NCBI GenBank assembly: GCA_025765615.1
Contig: JAIVFJ010000107.1
Location: 124,001 to 188,000 of the forward strand
Reading direction: 5' to 3'
Origin: Zopfochytrium polystomum
Lineage: Eukaryota; Chytridiomycota; Chytridiomycetes; Chytridiales; Chytridiaceae
Length of the DNA: 64,000 nucleotides
Shown: positions 27,887 to 40,482 of the stretch, in pieces
How positions within the stretch are numbered: position 1 is the stretch's first letter
Layout of the letters: each line of letters opens with the position of its first letter
Position numbers and translations under genes: made by a program
The notes under the pieces: model-generated
What the model saw: the letters and a program-made list of their open reading frames with translations, nothing else
Databases searched by the model: none
Told to the model about the DNA's origin: nothing

Positions 27887-30800
27887 GCGAACTGGCGGTG
27901 GAGGGCGGTGGTGGGCAGTGGCAAGGCAGCAATGCTGATTGATGGATTGGGCTGCTGTAGTGATGGGTGGGTGGTGGTGGGAGGTTGATCTTGGTTTCTG
28001 TAAAGCTGCTGCAATCACAGTGTTGTTGGTGATGACGTCGAAATTGCGGCATGAAATCTGAGCAATGATAAGCCAACGATCGTGCTGGGAGAGTGACGGG
28101 GGCGAGACAGCTCACTGAGTGCAATGTACTCCACTATTGTGTAATGAATCACCACTTCCACCATCTGTCATTGTCAACATCAAAGATGCACCAACTGGAC
28201 TTCCCAAGCCACTTGCAAATCGAACAATCACTCACCATCTCTTGCGACTCTACCTTGCATCAGCCAAACCAGAGCCACACTTCCCAAAGTGCTTCCCTAA
28301 AGAAACAATCCACCAATCACAACTCCCACCAGTGCCACGTTCCCACAAGGAGGCCCACGCATCAGACTGCAACAAAGAATGGACTGCATCTGAGCTTGAG
28401 GAACTTCACTCTCTCATGGACAAGCACAAGGTCTGGGAATGGGCAGTTCTTCCTCCTGGCAAACGTGCAATGTTCTGCATATGGGTTTATGCCTACAAGC
28501 TCAACCCCTTTGGCTGCGATGGAAAGCCTGTCTTGTCGTATGTGGAAACACCCAAAGTGAAGGCATCGACTACACAGACACCTTTTCTCCTGTCGTCCGG
28601 ATCCAGGCCATCTGACTGCTCATTGCAATCAGCCTTGCTTTTGACCTCAAGTACCACAGCATGGATGTCAACACAGCCAACGTGTACGCTTTTCTCAAAG
28701 AAGTCATCTACATGGATCCACCAAAAGGCCACAAGTGGTTCACTCCAGATGGAAAGAAACTATTTCTGCAAACTCCTCAAGAGCCTCTATGGACTTCATC
28801 AATCTGGATGCAACTGGTTCCTGACCTTTTGCAAGTTCATTGTCAAGAAACTTGGCTTTGACCAATCTCTTGGTAAACCTGCCTCTTCTTTCAAGTAGAC
28901 CCTCAGCAGCAAACGTTTGAAATCATCTTTATTTTTGTCAACGACATTAACGTCATGACCAACACCCCAGCTCTCGTCGAATTTCATGTTTTTCAGGTTT
29001 TGTCATTTTTTTTTCTCCTTTCTTCTTTTTCACCTTTTCTCCAAGAAATCTCTTGTGAGAAAACAGGTGAGGATTGTCCCAGTTGCCCCCAAGTACCCCC
29101 AAACACCTCTCGTGTGCGTAGCGCGCAACTGATCCTATCCTTATCGCCCTCCCGAGTGCAGCTGGAGCTCGCAATCGCAGCGGCTTTGCTGCCGCAGTAT
29201 CTGGATCTGCCACCACCACCAATCTCGCAACCAAAGGCAGCGATCTTGCCACAATTGCAGTGGCTTCGCCACTACCTTCATACCATTTCGCTGCAATATC
29301 AGCCTTCAGTCGCGATTCCGACATCACTGTGATGTAGGGGATCTGCAGCCGCCTTCGACCTGAAAGAATTCGCTATGTTGGCTGATTGATGGATTGGGCT
29401 GCTATGGTGTACACCACTGAAGGTGGTGGTGGTGGGAGGTTGATCTTGGCCTCTGTTAGTCCTGTGTTTGTCTTTATACAAAACTGTGACAAGGACCATT
29501 GCTTGCAAACTGCTGCAAGTCATCCCTGCAGAGCAGTATCAGGTCAAAGCTCCTGCACACTGCTTACACCAAAAGACCCAAAACTAACATTTTCACCATG
29601 TGTTGTTGTCAACATCAAAGATGCACCTACTGAACTTCGCAAGCTACTTGCAAATTGAACAATCACTTGCCATCTCTTGTGGCTCTATCTTGCATCAGCC
29701 AAGCCGAACCACGCTTTCCAAAGCACTTCCCTAAAGAACCAATCCACCAATCACAACTTCCACCAGTGCTACGTTTCCACAAGGAAGCCCACGCATTAGA
29801 CTACAACAGAGAATGGACTGCATCTGAGCTTGAGGAACTGTTAGTTTTGGGTCTTTTGGTGTAAACAGTGTGCAGGAGCTTTGACCTGATACTGCTCTGC
29901 AAGGATGACTTGCAGCATTTTGCAAGTGATGGTCCTTGTAACAGTTTTGTATAAAGACAAACACAAGACTGACAGAAGCCAAGATCAACCTCCCACCACC
30001 ACCACCTTCAGTAGTGTACACACCACAGCAGCCCAACCCATCAATCAGCCAACATAGGAAATTCTTTCATACAAAACTGTTACCCATCCCAATCACTTCC
30101 CCCTTGGTTTCAACAAAATCCAATCAGTAGAAGGGGTTGTACGCTTTTCAGATCTGCCAACTTCGTGGAGCGATCACGGGCGCTACAGACATTGTACAGC
30201 AATTTCGTTACTACCATCGGAAAGCTCTTGATCTCCTCTTTCCAACGAACCCACCTGATCTCGGATCAGACGCTCCTACGTCGTATCCACCGCCTCCAAA
30301 GTCGTCGCCCACTTTTCCAACTTCAACCTCAATTTGCTCGCCTTCCAGACCTCCCCCAGCCGATCCCAAGCTATCTTTGGAAAGGCCTGCTTCTGGACTA
30401 CACGACTGTCACCAGGGGCATCCCAAAATCACTCTCCTTTGTGATAAGCGCCCACTTTTTCCATTCAGGGTCACCAGATTACCTCCAACCCTCACCATTA
30501 ATTTTTGATTTTTTGTCCCCATTTGAGACAACGACCCCCCCCTACCTGACACACACTAAGCTAACAAACCAACTTTTCATCTGCTGCAACACCACCTTCA
30601 CAACACACCTAAAATCCAACGAAATCCTTTCAAACTTGGCACACATAATCGTCCTGAGAAAACAACATGACTACTGACTCAACCAATCACATCAACGCAG
30701 AGCAGAACGATGCAGTTGATCCACTAGACCTCTGCAACACTGGAACCTGTCTCATCAGAGATGGACCATTCCAAGGACAGAGATTCCAACTGGTGCCTCC

Positions 30801-32018
30801 GTCTTGTGGACCAGAGAAAGTAACTTGGTTTCCTAGTGCACAGAACCAGAATGCACATTGCTGTCTAATCATTCCTCGCCACATCTATCGAGCCCTCACC
30901 CAAATCACACCTGGTCGAACTTGCAAAGGAGATCATTGACGACTTTGAATGCATTAAAATGGAACCAACTGAAGCCTCAGATGCCTTCATTACCCGATTC
31001 ACTGAAGCGTACCATCGAGTTGACAGCTTTGCAAAGTCAGCAGCTGGAGAACTTCTCCATCATATTCGCCCTTTCCAACAAGTTGTTCGAATCTTTGTTG
31101 GCTCACTGGGCCAAAGCCTGTTGGATATGGGAAAAGGAAAAGTTTTTCTTGTTGTCGGCAACCCAGCTCCTCAGATAACAAGTTTAGCCAAACTAATCTC
31201 ACTCTTCAAAAACCTGTTTGACAAAACAACTATGATAAGCAACACATCGAGCTGGCTGATCAAGCAACAATCACTTGGCTACTGCTGCACCAGAAATCAC
31301 CACACCAACTATTACTATCCTGGTTATCTGCCTTCATATTGATTGAACAACAAACAGCAGAGGTCCTCAAAAACCAACCAGCTCCATCAACTAATAATCA
31401 ATCTGCTAAGTGTTTTGCTCTTCGCTTTTGATATGCATCAAAGTAACTGCCTTTATCCTCTCAACATTCAGCCATGCAGTCGCCTGTCAGTAATGATTCA
31501 TCATTCCATGAACATCAACACAGGCATTTTAGTTTTTGGAGACCTGCACCTCTAACAACTGTCCCTGTGCCCTCTTAATAATACTTACTCATTTTCAACA
31601 GGGCATAACAAATTAGGAATTAATGATATGGTGTTTTCCTCGTCTATCAACCCATGGAGTTGGCAGTTCAATTTCTGGATTCCCTGATACAATTATCATT
31701 GACATGGCCACCTTTTGAGATCAGAGTGTTTTCAACCACACTGAAACTCTCACCATCAAACATATTAGTGATTGGGATGACCAATAGTTGTGCAAGTGCC
31801 AACTCTCACGACCATGGCAACCTTGTGCAATTTCCTCATAACTTTGGACTCTGTTACATCAAGCTAAGCCTCTCTTTATCTTTTCTCACATAACTTCAGC
31901 ACTTCAGCCAAAGACAATTTGCAGTCCATTCATTGATAGAACAAGGACTGGTTGAGTAGTTTAACAATCCTCTAACCATTTTGTAAACAGTCTATTCTGA
32001 GTGGTTGCTAGGCAAGCG
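27887..32018 (+). mobile_element. Array insert 2
   Basis: Same layout as insert 1: RT fragment 28161-28897 (one extra T near 28765 shifts its frame), anonymous block about 29050-29360, inverted LTR-B 29361-29589, direct LTR-B 29839-30069, gag debris 30667-31230, LTR-A scrap before 32019. Confidence 0.9.
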
Positions 32019-33186
32019 TGTTGAGATTCGACCCACAGGGTACACTACGCCTGTTACTGATGATTCCTTTGAGAACTCCATCCAGTCACATTGGATGGGG
32101 TGCTTGAAGGGCTCAGTAGATTCAATACTTGAATGGGGCGCTCGGAAGGGCTAATCTGTTCTCAATAAAAAGAGATAGGCAAAGGTGGCTGTTGTTCTAG
32201 CTTTGTTCATCCTACCGGTAGGAACAATGCAATTAGAACATGCACAACAACGCTCAAACTATGCACTCTGCACATGTAACACAGCACAGCAAGCATGCAG
32301 AAGCAGTGTACCACTGCCCAATGCTCCGGAATTCCGCTCTCTGCACCGGAATTCCGCACTCTGCATCGGAATTCCGCTTCCTGATCTGGAATTCCTCTCT
32401 CTGCACCAGAATTCCGCTTCCTGATCTGGAATTCCAGCTTTCCTGCTGTGCTGTGCATTCTGAGCAATGCAAGAGGCATTTAGGAATCAGGGATTGCACC
32501 AATCACTGCATTTCTAAAAGTGAGATAAAAACTGAGCTCACCAGAGATTGCACCAATCATTGGATTTCTAAAAACAAGGAAAAAAGCGGCTTGTTTCCCA
32601 AACAAGCTTCCTGATTTGGAAACAACCAAACCAATTTACAAGCAACTGTTTCTCAAACAAGCTGTAAATTGGTTCCTGGTGGTACTCAGCCCAGACAAAG
32701 TACTCAGCCCAAGGTTGTACTCAGCCCTGGGTGGTGCTCAGCCCAGGATGGTACTCAGCCCTGGTTGGTACTCAGCCCTGGGTGATTCCCAGCCCTGGGT
32801 GGTACTCAGCACTGAATGGGTACTTAGCCCAGGCTGGGGGTTGGTGCTCAGCCTGTTTTATCTCATTTCTGTGGCCTGCTCTGTGCAGCCCCCTGTTCCC
32901 TCTGTTTTCTGATGGCTCCAACCTGCAGGAGTATAAAAGCAGCAACATCTCACAGAGATCAAACAAGGAACCCAACCCCCTCCTTGCTGCTTTGACAGAA
33001 TCCAGTGCAAAACAAGCCAATCTCTCTTCCTCCATTTGCTCTCTCTTCCCTCTCTGCCCACTCACTCCTCTCTCCTCTCTCCATCCTCTCACTCCTCTCC
33101 CTTTTCCATCATCACTGCTCTCTCTTTCTCTCTTTTCCTCTCCACACACACCAAATCCCTCCAGTCCTGGGTGGGATTTCATCACA
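32019..33186 (+). repeat. Array LTR4
   Basis: 1168 bp, near-identical to LTR3 and LTR5. Confidence 0.93.
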
Positions 33187-36100
33187 GCGAACTGGCGGTG
33201 GAGGGCGGTGGTGGGCAGTGGCAAGGCAGCAATGCTGATTGATGGATTGGGCTGCTGTAGTGATGGGTGGGTGGTGGTGGGAGGTTGATCTTGGTTTCTG
33301 TAAAGCTGCTGCAATCACAGTGTTGTTGGTGATGACGTCGAAATTGCGGCATGAAATCTGAGCAATGATAAGCCAACGATCGTGCTGGGAGAGTGACGGG
33401 GGCGAGACAGCTCACTGAGTGCAATGTACTCCACTATTGTGTAATGAATCACCACTTCCACCATCTGTCATTGTCAACATCAAAGATGCACCAACTGGAC
33501 TTCCCAAGCCACTTGCAAATCGAACAATCACTCACCATCTCTTGCGACTCTACCTTGCATCAGCCAAACCAGAGCCACACTTCCCAAAGTGCTTCCCTAA
33601 AGAAACAATCCACCAATCACAACTCCCACCAGTGCCACGTTCCCACAAGGAGGCCCACGCATCAGACTGCAACAAAGAATGGACTGCATCTGAGCTTGAG
33701 GAACTTCACTCTCTCATGGACAAGCACAAGGTCTGGGAATGGGCAGTTCTTCCTCCTGGCAAACGTGCAATGTTCTGCATATGGGTTTATGCCTACAAGC
33801 TCAACCCCTTTGGCTGCGATGGAAAGCCTGTCTTGTCGTATGTGGAAACACCCAAAGTGAAGGCATCGACTACACAGACACCTTTTCTCCTGTCGTCCGG
33901 ATCCAGGCCATCTGACTGCTCATTGCAATCAGCCTTGCTTTTGACCTCAAGTACCACAGCATGGATGTCAACACAGCCAACGTGTACGCTTTTCTCAAAG
34001 AAGTCATCTACATGGATCCACCAAAAGGCCACAAGTGGTTCACTCCAGATGGAAAGAAACTATTCTGCAAACTCCTCAAGAGCCTCTATGGACTTCATCA
34101 ATCTGGATGCAACTGGTTCCTGACCTTTTGCAAGTTCATTGTCAAGAAACTTGGCTTTGACCAATCTCTTGGTAAACCTGCCTCTTCTTTCAAGTAGACC
34201 CTCAGCAGCAAACGTTTGAAATCATCTTTATTTTTGTCAACGACATTAACGTCATGACCAACACCCCAGCTCTCGTCGAATTTCATGTTTTTCAGGTTTT
34301 GTCATTTTTTTTTCTCCTTTCTTCTTTTTCACCTTTTCTCCAAGAAATCTCTTGTGAGAAAACAGGTGAGGATTGTCCCAGTTGCCCCCAAGTACCCCAA
34401 ACACCTCTCGTGTGCGTAGCGCGCAACTGATCCTATCCTTATCGCCCTCCCGAGTGCAGCTGGAGCTCGCAATCGCAGCGGCTTTGCTGCCGCAGTATCT
34501 GGATCTGCCACCACCACCAATCTCGCAACCAAAGGCAGCGATCTTGCCACAATTGCAGTGGCTTCGCCACTACCTTCATACCATTTCGCTGCAATATCAG
34601 CCTTCAGTCGCGATTCCGACATCACTGTGATGTAGGGGATCTGCAGCCGCCTTCGACCTGAAAGAATTCGCTATGTTGGCTGATTGATGGATTGGGCTGC
34701 TATGGTGTACACCACTGAAGGTGGTGGTGGTGGGAGGTTGATCTTGGCCTCTGTTAGTCCTGTGTTTGTCTTTATACAAAACTGTGACAAGGACCATTGC
34801 TTGCAAACTGCTGCAAGTCATCCCTGCAGAGCAGTATCAGGTCAAAGCTCCTGCACACTGCTTACACCAAAAGACCCAAAACTAACATTTTCACCATGTG
34901 TTGTTGTCAACATCAAAGATGCACCTACTGAACTTCGCAAGCTACTTGCAAATTGAACAATCACTTGCCATCTCTTGTGGCTCTATCTTGCATCAGCCAA
35001 GCCGAACCACGCTTTCCAAAGCACTTCCCTAAAGAACCAATCCACCAATCACAACTTCCACCAGTGCTACGTTTCCACAAGGAAGCCCACGCATTAGACT
35101 ACAACAGAGAATGGACTGCATCTGAGCTTGAGGAACTGTTAGTTTTGGGTCTTTTGGTGTAAACAGTGTGCAGGAGCTTTGACCTGATACTGCTCTGCAA
35201 GGATGACTTGCAGCATTTTGCAAGTGATGGTCCTTGTAACAGTTTTGTATAAAGACAAACACAAGACTGACAGAAGCCAAGATCAACCTCCCACCACCAC
35301 CACCTTCAGTAGTGTACACACCACAGCAGCCCAACCCATCAATCAGCCAACATAGGAAATTCTTTCATACAAAACTGTTACCCATCCCAATCACTTCCCC
35401 CTTGGTTTCAACAAAATCCAATCAGTAGAAGGGGTTGTACGCTTTTCAGATCTGCCAACTTCGTGGAGCGATCACGGGCGCTACAGACATTGTACAGCAA
35501 TTTCGTTACTACCATCGGAAAGCTCTTGATCTCCTCTTTCCAACGAACCCACCTGATCTCGGATCAGACGCTCCTACGTCGTATCCACCGCCTCCAAAGT
35601 CGTCGCCCACTTTTCCAACTTCAACCTCAATTTGCTCGCCTTCCAGACCTCCCCCAGCCGATCCCAAGCTATCTTTGGAAAGGCCTGCTTCTGGACTACA
35701 CGACTGTCACCAGGGGCATCCCAAAATCACTCTCCTTTGTGATAAGCGCCCACTTTTTCCATTCAGGGTCACCAGATTACCTCCAACCCTCACCATTAAT
35801 TTTTGATTTTTTGTCCCCATTTGAGACAACGACCCCCCCCCTACCTGACACACACTAAGCTAACAAACCAACTTTTCATCTGCTGCAACACCACCTTCAC
35901 AACACACCTAAAATCCAACGAAATCCTTTCAAACTTGGCACACATAATCGTCCTGAGAAAACAACATGACTACTGACTCAACCAATCACATCAACGCAGA
36001 GCAGAACGATGCAGTTGATCCACTAGACCTCTGCAACACTGGAACCTGTCTCATCAGAGATGGACCATTCCAAGGACAGAGATTCCAACTGGTGCCTCCG

Positions 36101-37317
36101 TCTTGTGGACCAGAGAAAGTAACTTGGTTTCCTAGTGCACAGAACCAGAATGCACATTGCTGTCTAATCATTCCTCGCCACATCTATCGAGCCCTCACCC
36201 AAATCACACCTGGTCGAACTTGCAAAGGAGATCATTGACGACTTTGAATGCATTAAAATGGAACCAACTGAAGCCTCAGATGCCTTCATTACCCGATTCA
36301 CTGAAGCGTACCATCGAGTTGACAGCTTTGCAAAGTCAGCAGCTGGAGAACTTCTCCATCATATTCGCCCTTTCCAACAAGTTGTTCGAATCTTTGTTGG
36401 CTCACTGGGCCAAAGCCTGTTGGATATGGGAAAAGGAAAAGTTTTTCTTGTTGTCGGCAACCCAGCTCCTCAGATAACAAGTTTAGCCAAACTAATCTCA
36501 CTCTTCAAAAACCTGTTTGACAAAACAACTATGATAAGCAACACATCGAGCTGGCTGATCAAGCAACAATCACTTGGCTACTGCTGCACCAGAAATCACC
36601 ACACCAACTATTACTATCCTGGTTATCTGCCTTCATATTGATTGAACAACAAACAGCAGAGGTCCTCAAAAACCAACCAGCTCCATCAACTAATAATCAA
36701 TCTGCTAAGTGTTTTGCTCTTCGCTTTTGATATGCATCAAAGTAACTGCCTTTATCCTCTCAACATTCAGCCATGCAGTCGCCTGTCAGTAATGATTCAT
36801 CATTCCATGAACATCAACACAGGCATTTTAGTTTTTGGAGACCTGCACCTCTAACAACTGTCCCTGTGCCCTCTTAATAATACTTACTCATTTTCAACAG
36901 GGCATAACAAATTAGGAATTAATGATATGGTGTTTTCCTCGTCTATCAACCCATGGAGTTGGCAGTTCAATTTCTGGATTCCCTGATACAATTATCATTG
37001 ACATGGCCACCTTTTGAGATCAGAGTGTTTTCAACCACACTGAAACTCTCACCATCAAACATATTAGTGATTGGGATGACCAATAGTTGTGCAAGTGCCA
37101 ACTCTCACGACCATGGCAACCTTGTGCAATTTCCTCATAACTTTGGACTCTGTTACATCAAGCTAAGCCTCTCTTTATCTTTTCTCACATAACTTCAGCA
37201 CTTCAGCCAAAGACAATTTGCAGTCCATTCATTGATAGAACAAGGACTGGTTGAGTAGTTTAACAATCCTCTAACCATTTTGTAAACAGTCTATTCTGAG
37301 TGGTTGCTAGGCAAGCG
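33187..37317 (+). mobile_element. Array insert 3
   Basis: Same layout: RT fragment 33461-34197, anonymous block about 34350-34658, inverted LTR-B 34659-34887, direct LTR-B 35137-35367, gag debris 35966-36530, anonymous DNA 36640-37280, LTR-A scrap before 37318. Confidence 0.9.
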
Positions 37318-38485
37318 TGTTGAGATTCGACCCACAGGGTACACTACGCCTGTTACTGATGATTCCTTTGAGAACTCCATCCAGTCACATTGGATGGGGT
37401 GCTTGAAGGGCTCAGTAGATTCAATACTTGAATGGGGCGCTCGGAAGGGCTAATCTGTTCTCAATAAAAAGAGATAGGCAAAGGTGGCTGTTGTTCTAGC
37501 TTTGTTCATCCTACCGGTAGGAACAATGCAATTAGAACATGCACAACAACGCTCAAACTATGCACTCTGCACATGTAACACAGCACAGCAAGCATGCAGA
37601 AGCAGTGTACCACTGCCCAATGCTCCGGAATTCCGCTCTCTGCACCGGAATTCCGCACTCTGCATCGGAATTCCGCTTCCTGATCTGGAATTCCTCTCTC
37701 TGCACCAGAATTCCGCTTCCTGATCTGGAATTCCAGCTTTCCTGCTGTGCTGTGCATTCTGAGCAATGCAAGAGGCATTTAGGAATCAGGGATTGCACCA
37801 ATCACTGCATTTCTAAAAGTGAGATAAAAACTGAGCTCACCAGAGATTGCACCAATCATTGGATTTCTAAAAACAAGGAAAAAAGCGGCTTGTTTCCCAA
37901 ACAAGCTTCCTGATTTGGAAACAACCAAACCAATTTACAAGCAACTGTTTCTCAAACAAGCTGTAAATTGGTTCCTGGTGGTACTCAGCCCAGACAAAGT
38001 ACTCAGCCCAAGGTTGTACTCAGCCCTGGGTGGTGCTCAGCCCAGGATGGTACTCAGCCCTGGTTGGTACTCAGCCCTGGGTGATTCCCAGCCCTGGGTG
38101 GTACTCAGCACTGAATGGGTACTTAGCCCAGGCTGGGGGTTGGTGCTCAGCCTGTTTTATCTCATTTCTGTGGCCTGCTCTGTGCAGCCCCCTGTTCCCT
38201 CTGTTTTCTGATGGCTCCAACCTGCAGGAGTATAAAAGCAGCAACATCTCACAGAGATCAAACAAGGAACCCAACCCCCTCCTTGCTGCTTTGACAGAAT
38301 CCAGTGCAAAACAAGCCAATCTCTCTTCCTCCATTTGCTCTCTCTTCCCTCTCTGCCCACTCACTCCTCTCTCCTCTCTCCATCCTCTCACTCCTCTCCC
38401 TTTTCCATCATCACTGCTCTCTCTTTCTCTCTTTTCCTCTCCACACACACCAAATCCCTCCAGTCCTGGGTGGGATTTCATCACA
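37318..38485 (+). repeat. Array LTR5
   Basis: 1168 bp, last LTR of the array, followed by the same GCGAACTGG insert start. Confidence 0.93.
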
Positions 38486-39611
38486 GCGAACTGGCGGTGG
38501 AGGGCGGTGGTGGGCAGTGGCAAGGCAGCAATGCTGATTGATGGATTGGGCTGCTGTAGTGATGGGTGGGTGGTGGTGGGAGGTTGATCTTGGTTTCTGT
38601 AAAGCTGCTGCAATCACAGTGTTGTTGGTGATGACGTCGAAATTGCGGCATGAAATCTGAGCAATGATAAGCCAACGATCGTGCTGGGAGAGTGACGGGG
38701 GCGAGACAGCTCACTGAGTGCAATGTACTCCACTATTGTGTAATGAATCACCACTTCCACCATCTGTCATTGTCAACATCAAAGATGCACCAACTGGACT
38801 TCCCAAGCCACTTGCAAATCGAACAATCACTCACCATCTCTTGCGACTCTACCTTGCATCAGCCAAACCAGAGCCACACTTCCCAAAGTGCTTCCCTAAA
38901 GAAACAATCCACCAATCACAACTCCCACCAGTGCCACGTTCCCACAAGGAGGCCCACGCATCAGACTGCAACAAAGAATGGACTGCATCTGAGCTTGAGG
39001 AACTTCACTCTCTCATGGACAAGCACAAGGTCTGGGAATGGGCAGTTCTTCCTCCTGGCAAACGTGCAATGTTCTGCATATGGGTTTATGCCTACAAGCT
39101 CAACCCCTTTGGCTGCGATGGAAAGCCTGTCTTGTCGTATGTGGAAACACCCAAAGTGAAGGCATCGACTACACAGACACCTTTTCTCCTGTCGTCCGGA
39201 TCCAGGCCATCTGACTGCTCATTGCAATCAGCCTTGCTTTTGACCTCAAGTACCACAGCATGGATGTCAACACAGCCAACGTGTACGCTTTTCTCAAAGA
39301 AGTCATCTACATGGATCCACCAAAAGGCCACAAGTGGTTCACTCCAGATGGAAAGAAACTATTCTGCAAACTCCTCAAGAGCCTCTATGGACTTCATCAA
39401 TCTGGATGCAACTGGTTCCTGACCTTTTGCAAGTTCATTGTCAAGAAACTTGGCTTTGACCAATCTCTTGGTAAACCTGCCTCTTCTTTCAAGTAGACCC
39501 TCAGCAGCAAACGTTTGAAATCATCTTTATTTTTGTCAACGACATTAACGTCATGACCAACACCCCAGCTCTCGTCGAATTTCATGTTTTTCAGGTTTTG
39601 TCATTTTTTTG
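38486..39611 (+). pseudogene. Array insert 4, truncated
   Basis: Identical in layout to the first 1.1 kb of the other inserts (RT fragment 38760-39496). Homology ends inside a T run after CAGGTTTTGTCATTTTTTT at 39611, where copia-3 RNase H sequence begins. Confidence 0.9.
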
Positions 39612-40073
39612 GTCCCACGCAAACAACATCGAGTATCGCTATCCTCCACAGAAGCAGAATACTTCTCACTTTCTGAAGCCTTCCAAGAAGCACAATGGCT
39701 CTCAGCCGTATTATCAGAGTTACAACTCCCCGCACAGCAGCCACTACCAATCCTTAAGGACAATCAATCTGCAATCGCACTAGTGCTCAATCCTCTCACA
39801 CATGCTGACACAAAACACATTGACATACGTGCTCTTTTCCTCTGGCAAGGCGTCGCCACTGGAGATATCACTGATGCTACGTACCACCAACCAGCAACCA
39901 GATCGCAGACATTCTCACAAAACCACTCTCAATGTCTCAGCACCAGCAACTGACCTCACTACTTGGCCTCCGACCCCGCTCCAACCTTTCAAACACCCTT
40001 TCAGTTGAAGCCTCAGACACTTGCGCACGCTTTGCATAACTGGTGCTACACCCATGGCCATCGTGCGGGGGGG
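39612..40073 (+). pseudogene. Copia-3 RNase H C-terminal part
   Basis: Starts mid-domain: RVSLSSTEAEYFSLSEAFQEAQWL, then ILKDNQSAIALVLNPLTHADTKHIDIR, the copia RNase H core and its HIDIR end. Later frame shifts follow (QIADILTK-like sequence near 39900). A G-rich PPT (GTGCGGGGGGG) ends at 40073. Gag to RT are absent because the array breaks into it. Confidence 0.85.
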
Positions 40074-40482
40074 TGTTAGGCAGAACTGACTGGTTAGCAG
40101 CAAGAGGCACAAGACAGACCTGAGCCTATTGTGACTGTCAGTTATTGTTCTCACGATACCCATGGTAGAGCGAGCCACCGCCAATGCAGACCTGGGTGCT
40201 GACTTGCGCTGATGACAAATCTCCAAGCATTAAGTGGAACAGAAACCCAGTGTCAACAGTTTTCCTCCTCCTCTGCTCAAGCAGATAATATAGGAGAGGT
40301 TTTACCCTGTGCCAGTCCCGCTTGCCTAGCAACCATTACAGCGTGCATATCATCATTATGTATCAATAATTCATAACAGAGTTTTTACTCTTTCTCTCCA
40401 AGTTGGGGAGAAGGACCACCCACAAACACACATCTCCACTTCATTCACTCCTTCCACTCACACTCAGAGTAGACTGTTTACA
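40074..40482 (+). repeat. Copia-3 3' LTR (LTR-A)
   Basis: 409 bp, TGTTAGGCAGAACTGACTGG ... TAGACTGTTTACA, directly after the PPT. The split copy at 2928-3029/6339-6623 is its homologue. Confidence 0.88.

Larger units (their letters stand above)
21410..39611 (+). mobile_element. Tandem array of 5.3-kb LTR-linked units (3 full plus 1 partial)
   Basis: Unit starts (LTR TGTTGAG) are at 21410, 26718, 32019 and 37318, so periods are 5308, 5301 and 5299 bp. Each unit is a copia-1-type LTR of 1168-1169 bp plus a 4.1-kb non-coding insert; the last is cut after 1126 bp of insert at 39611. Units 2-4 differ mainly by single bases in homopolymers. The inserts contain no intact coding sequence. Confidence 0.95.
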
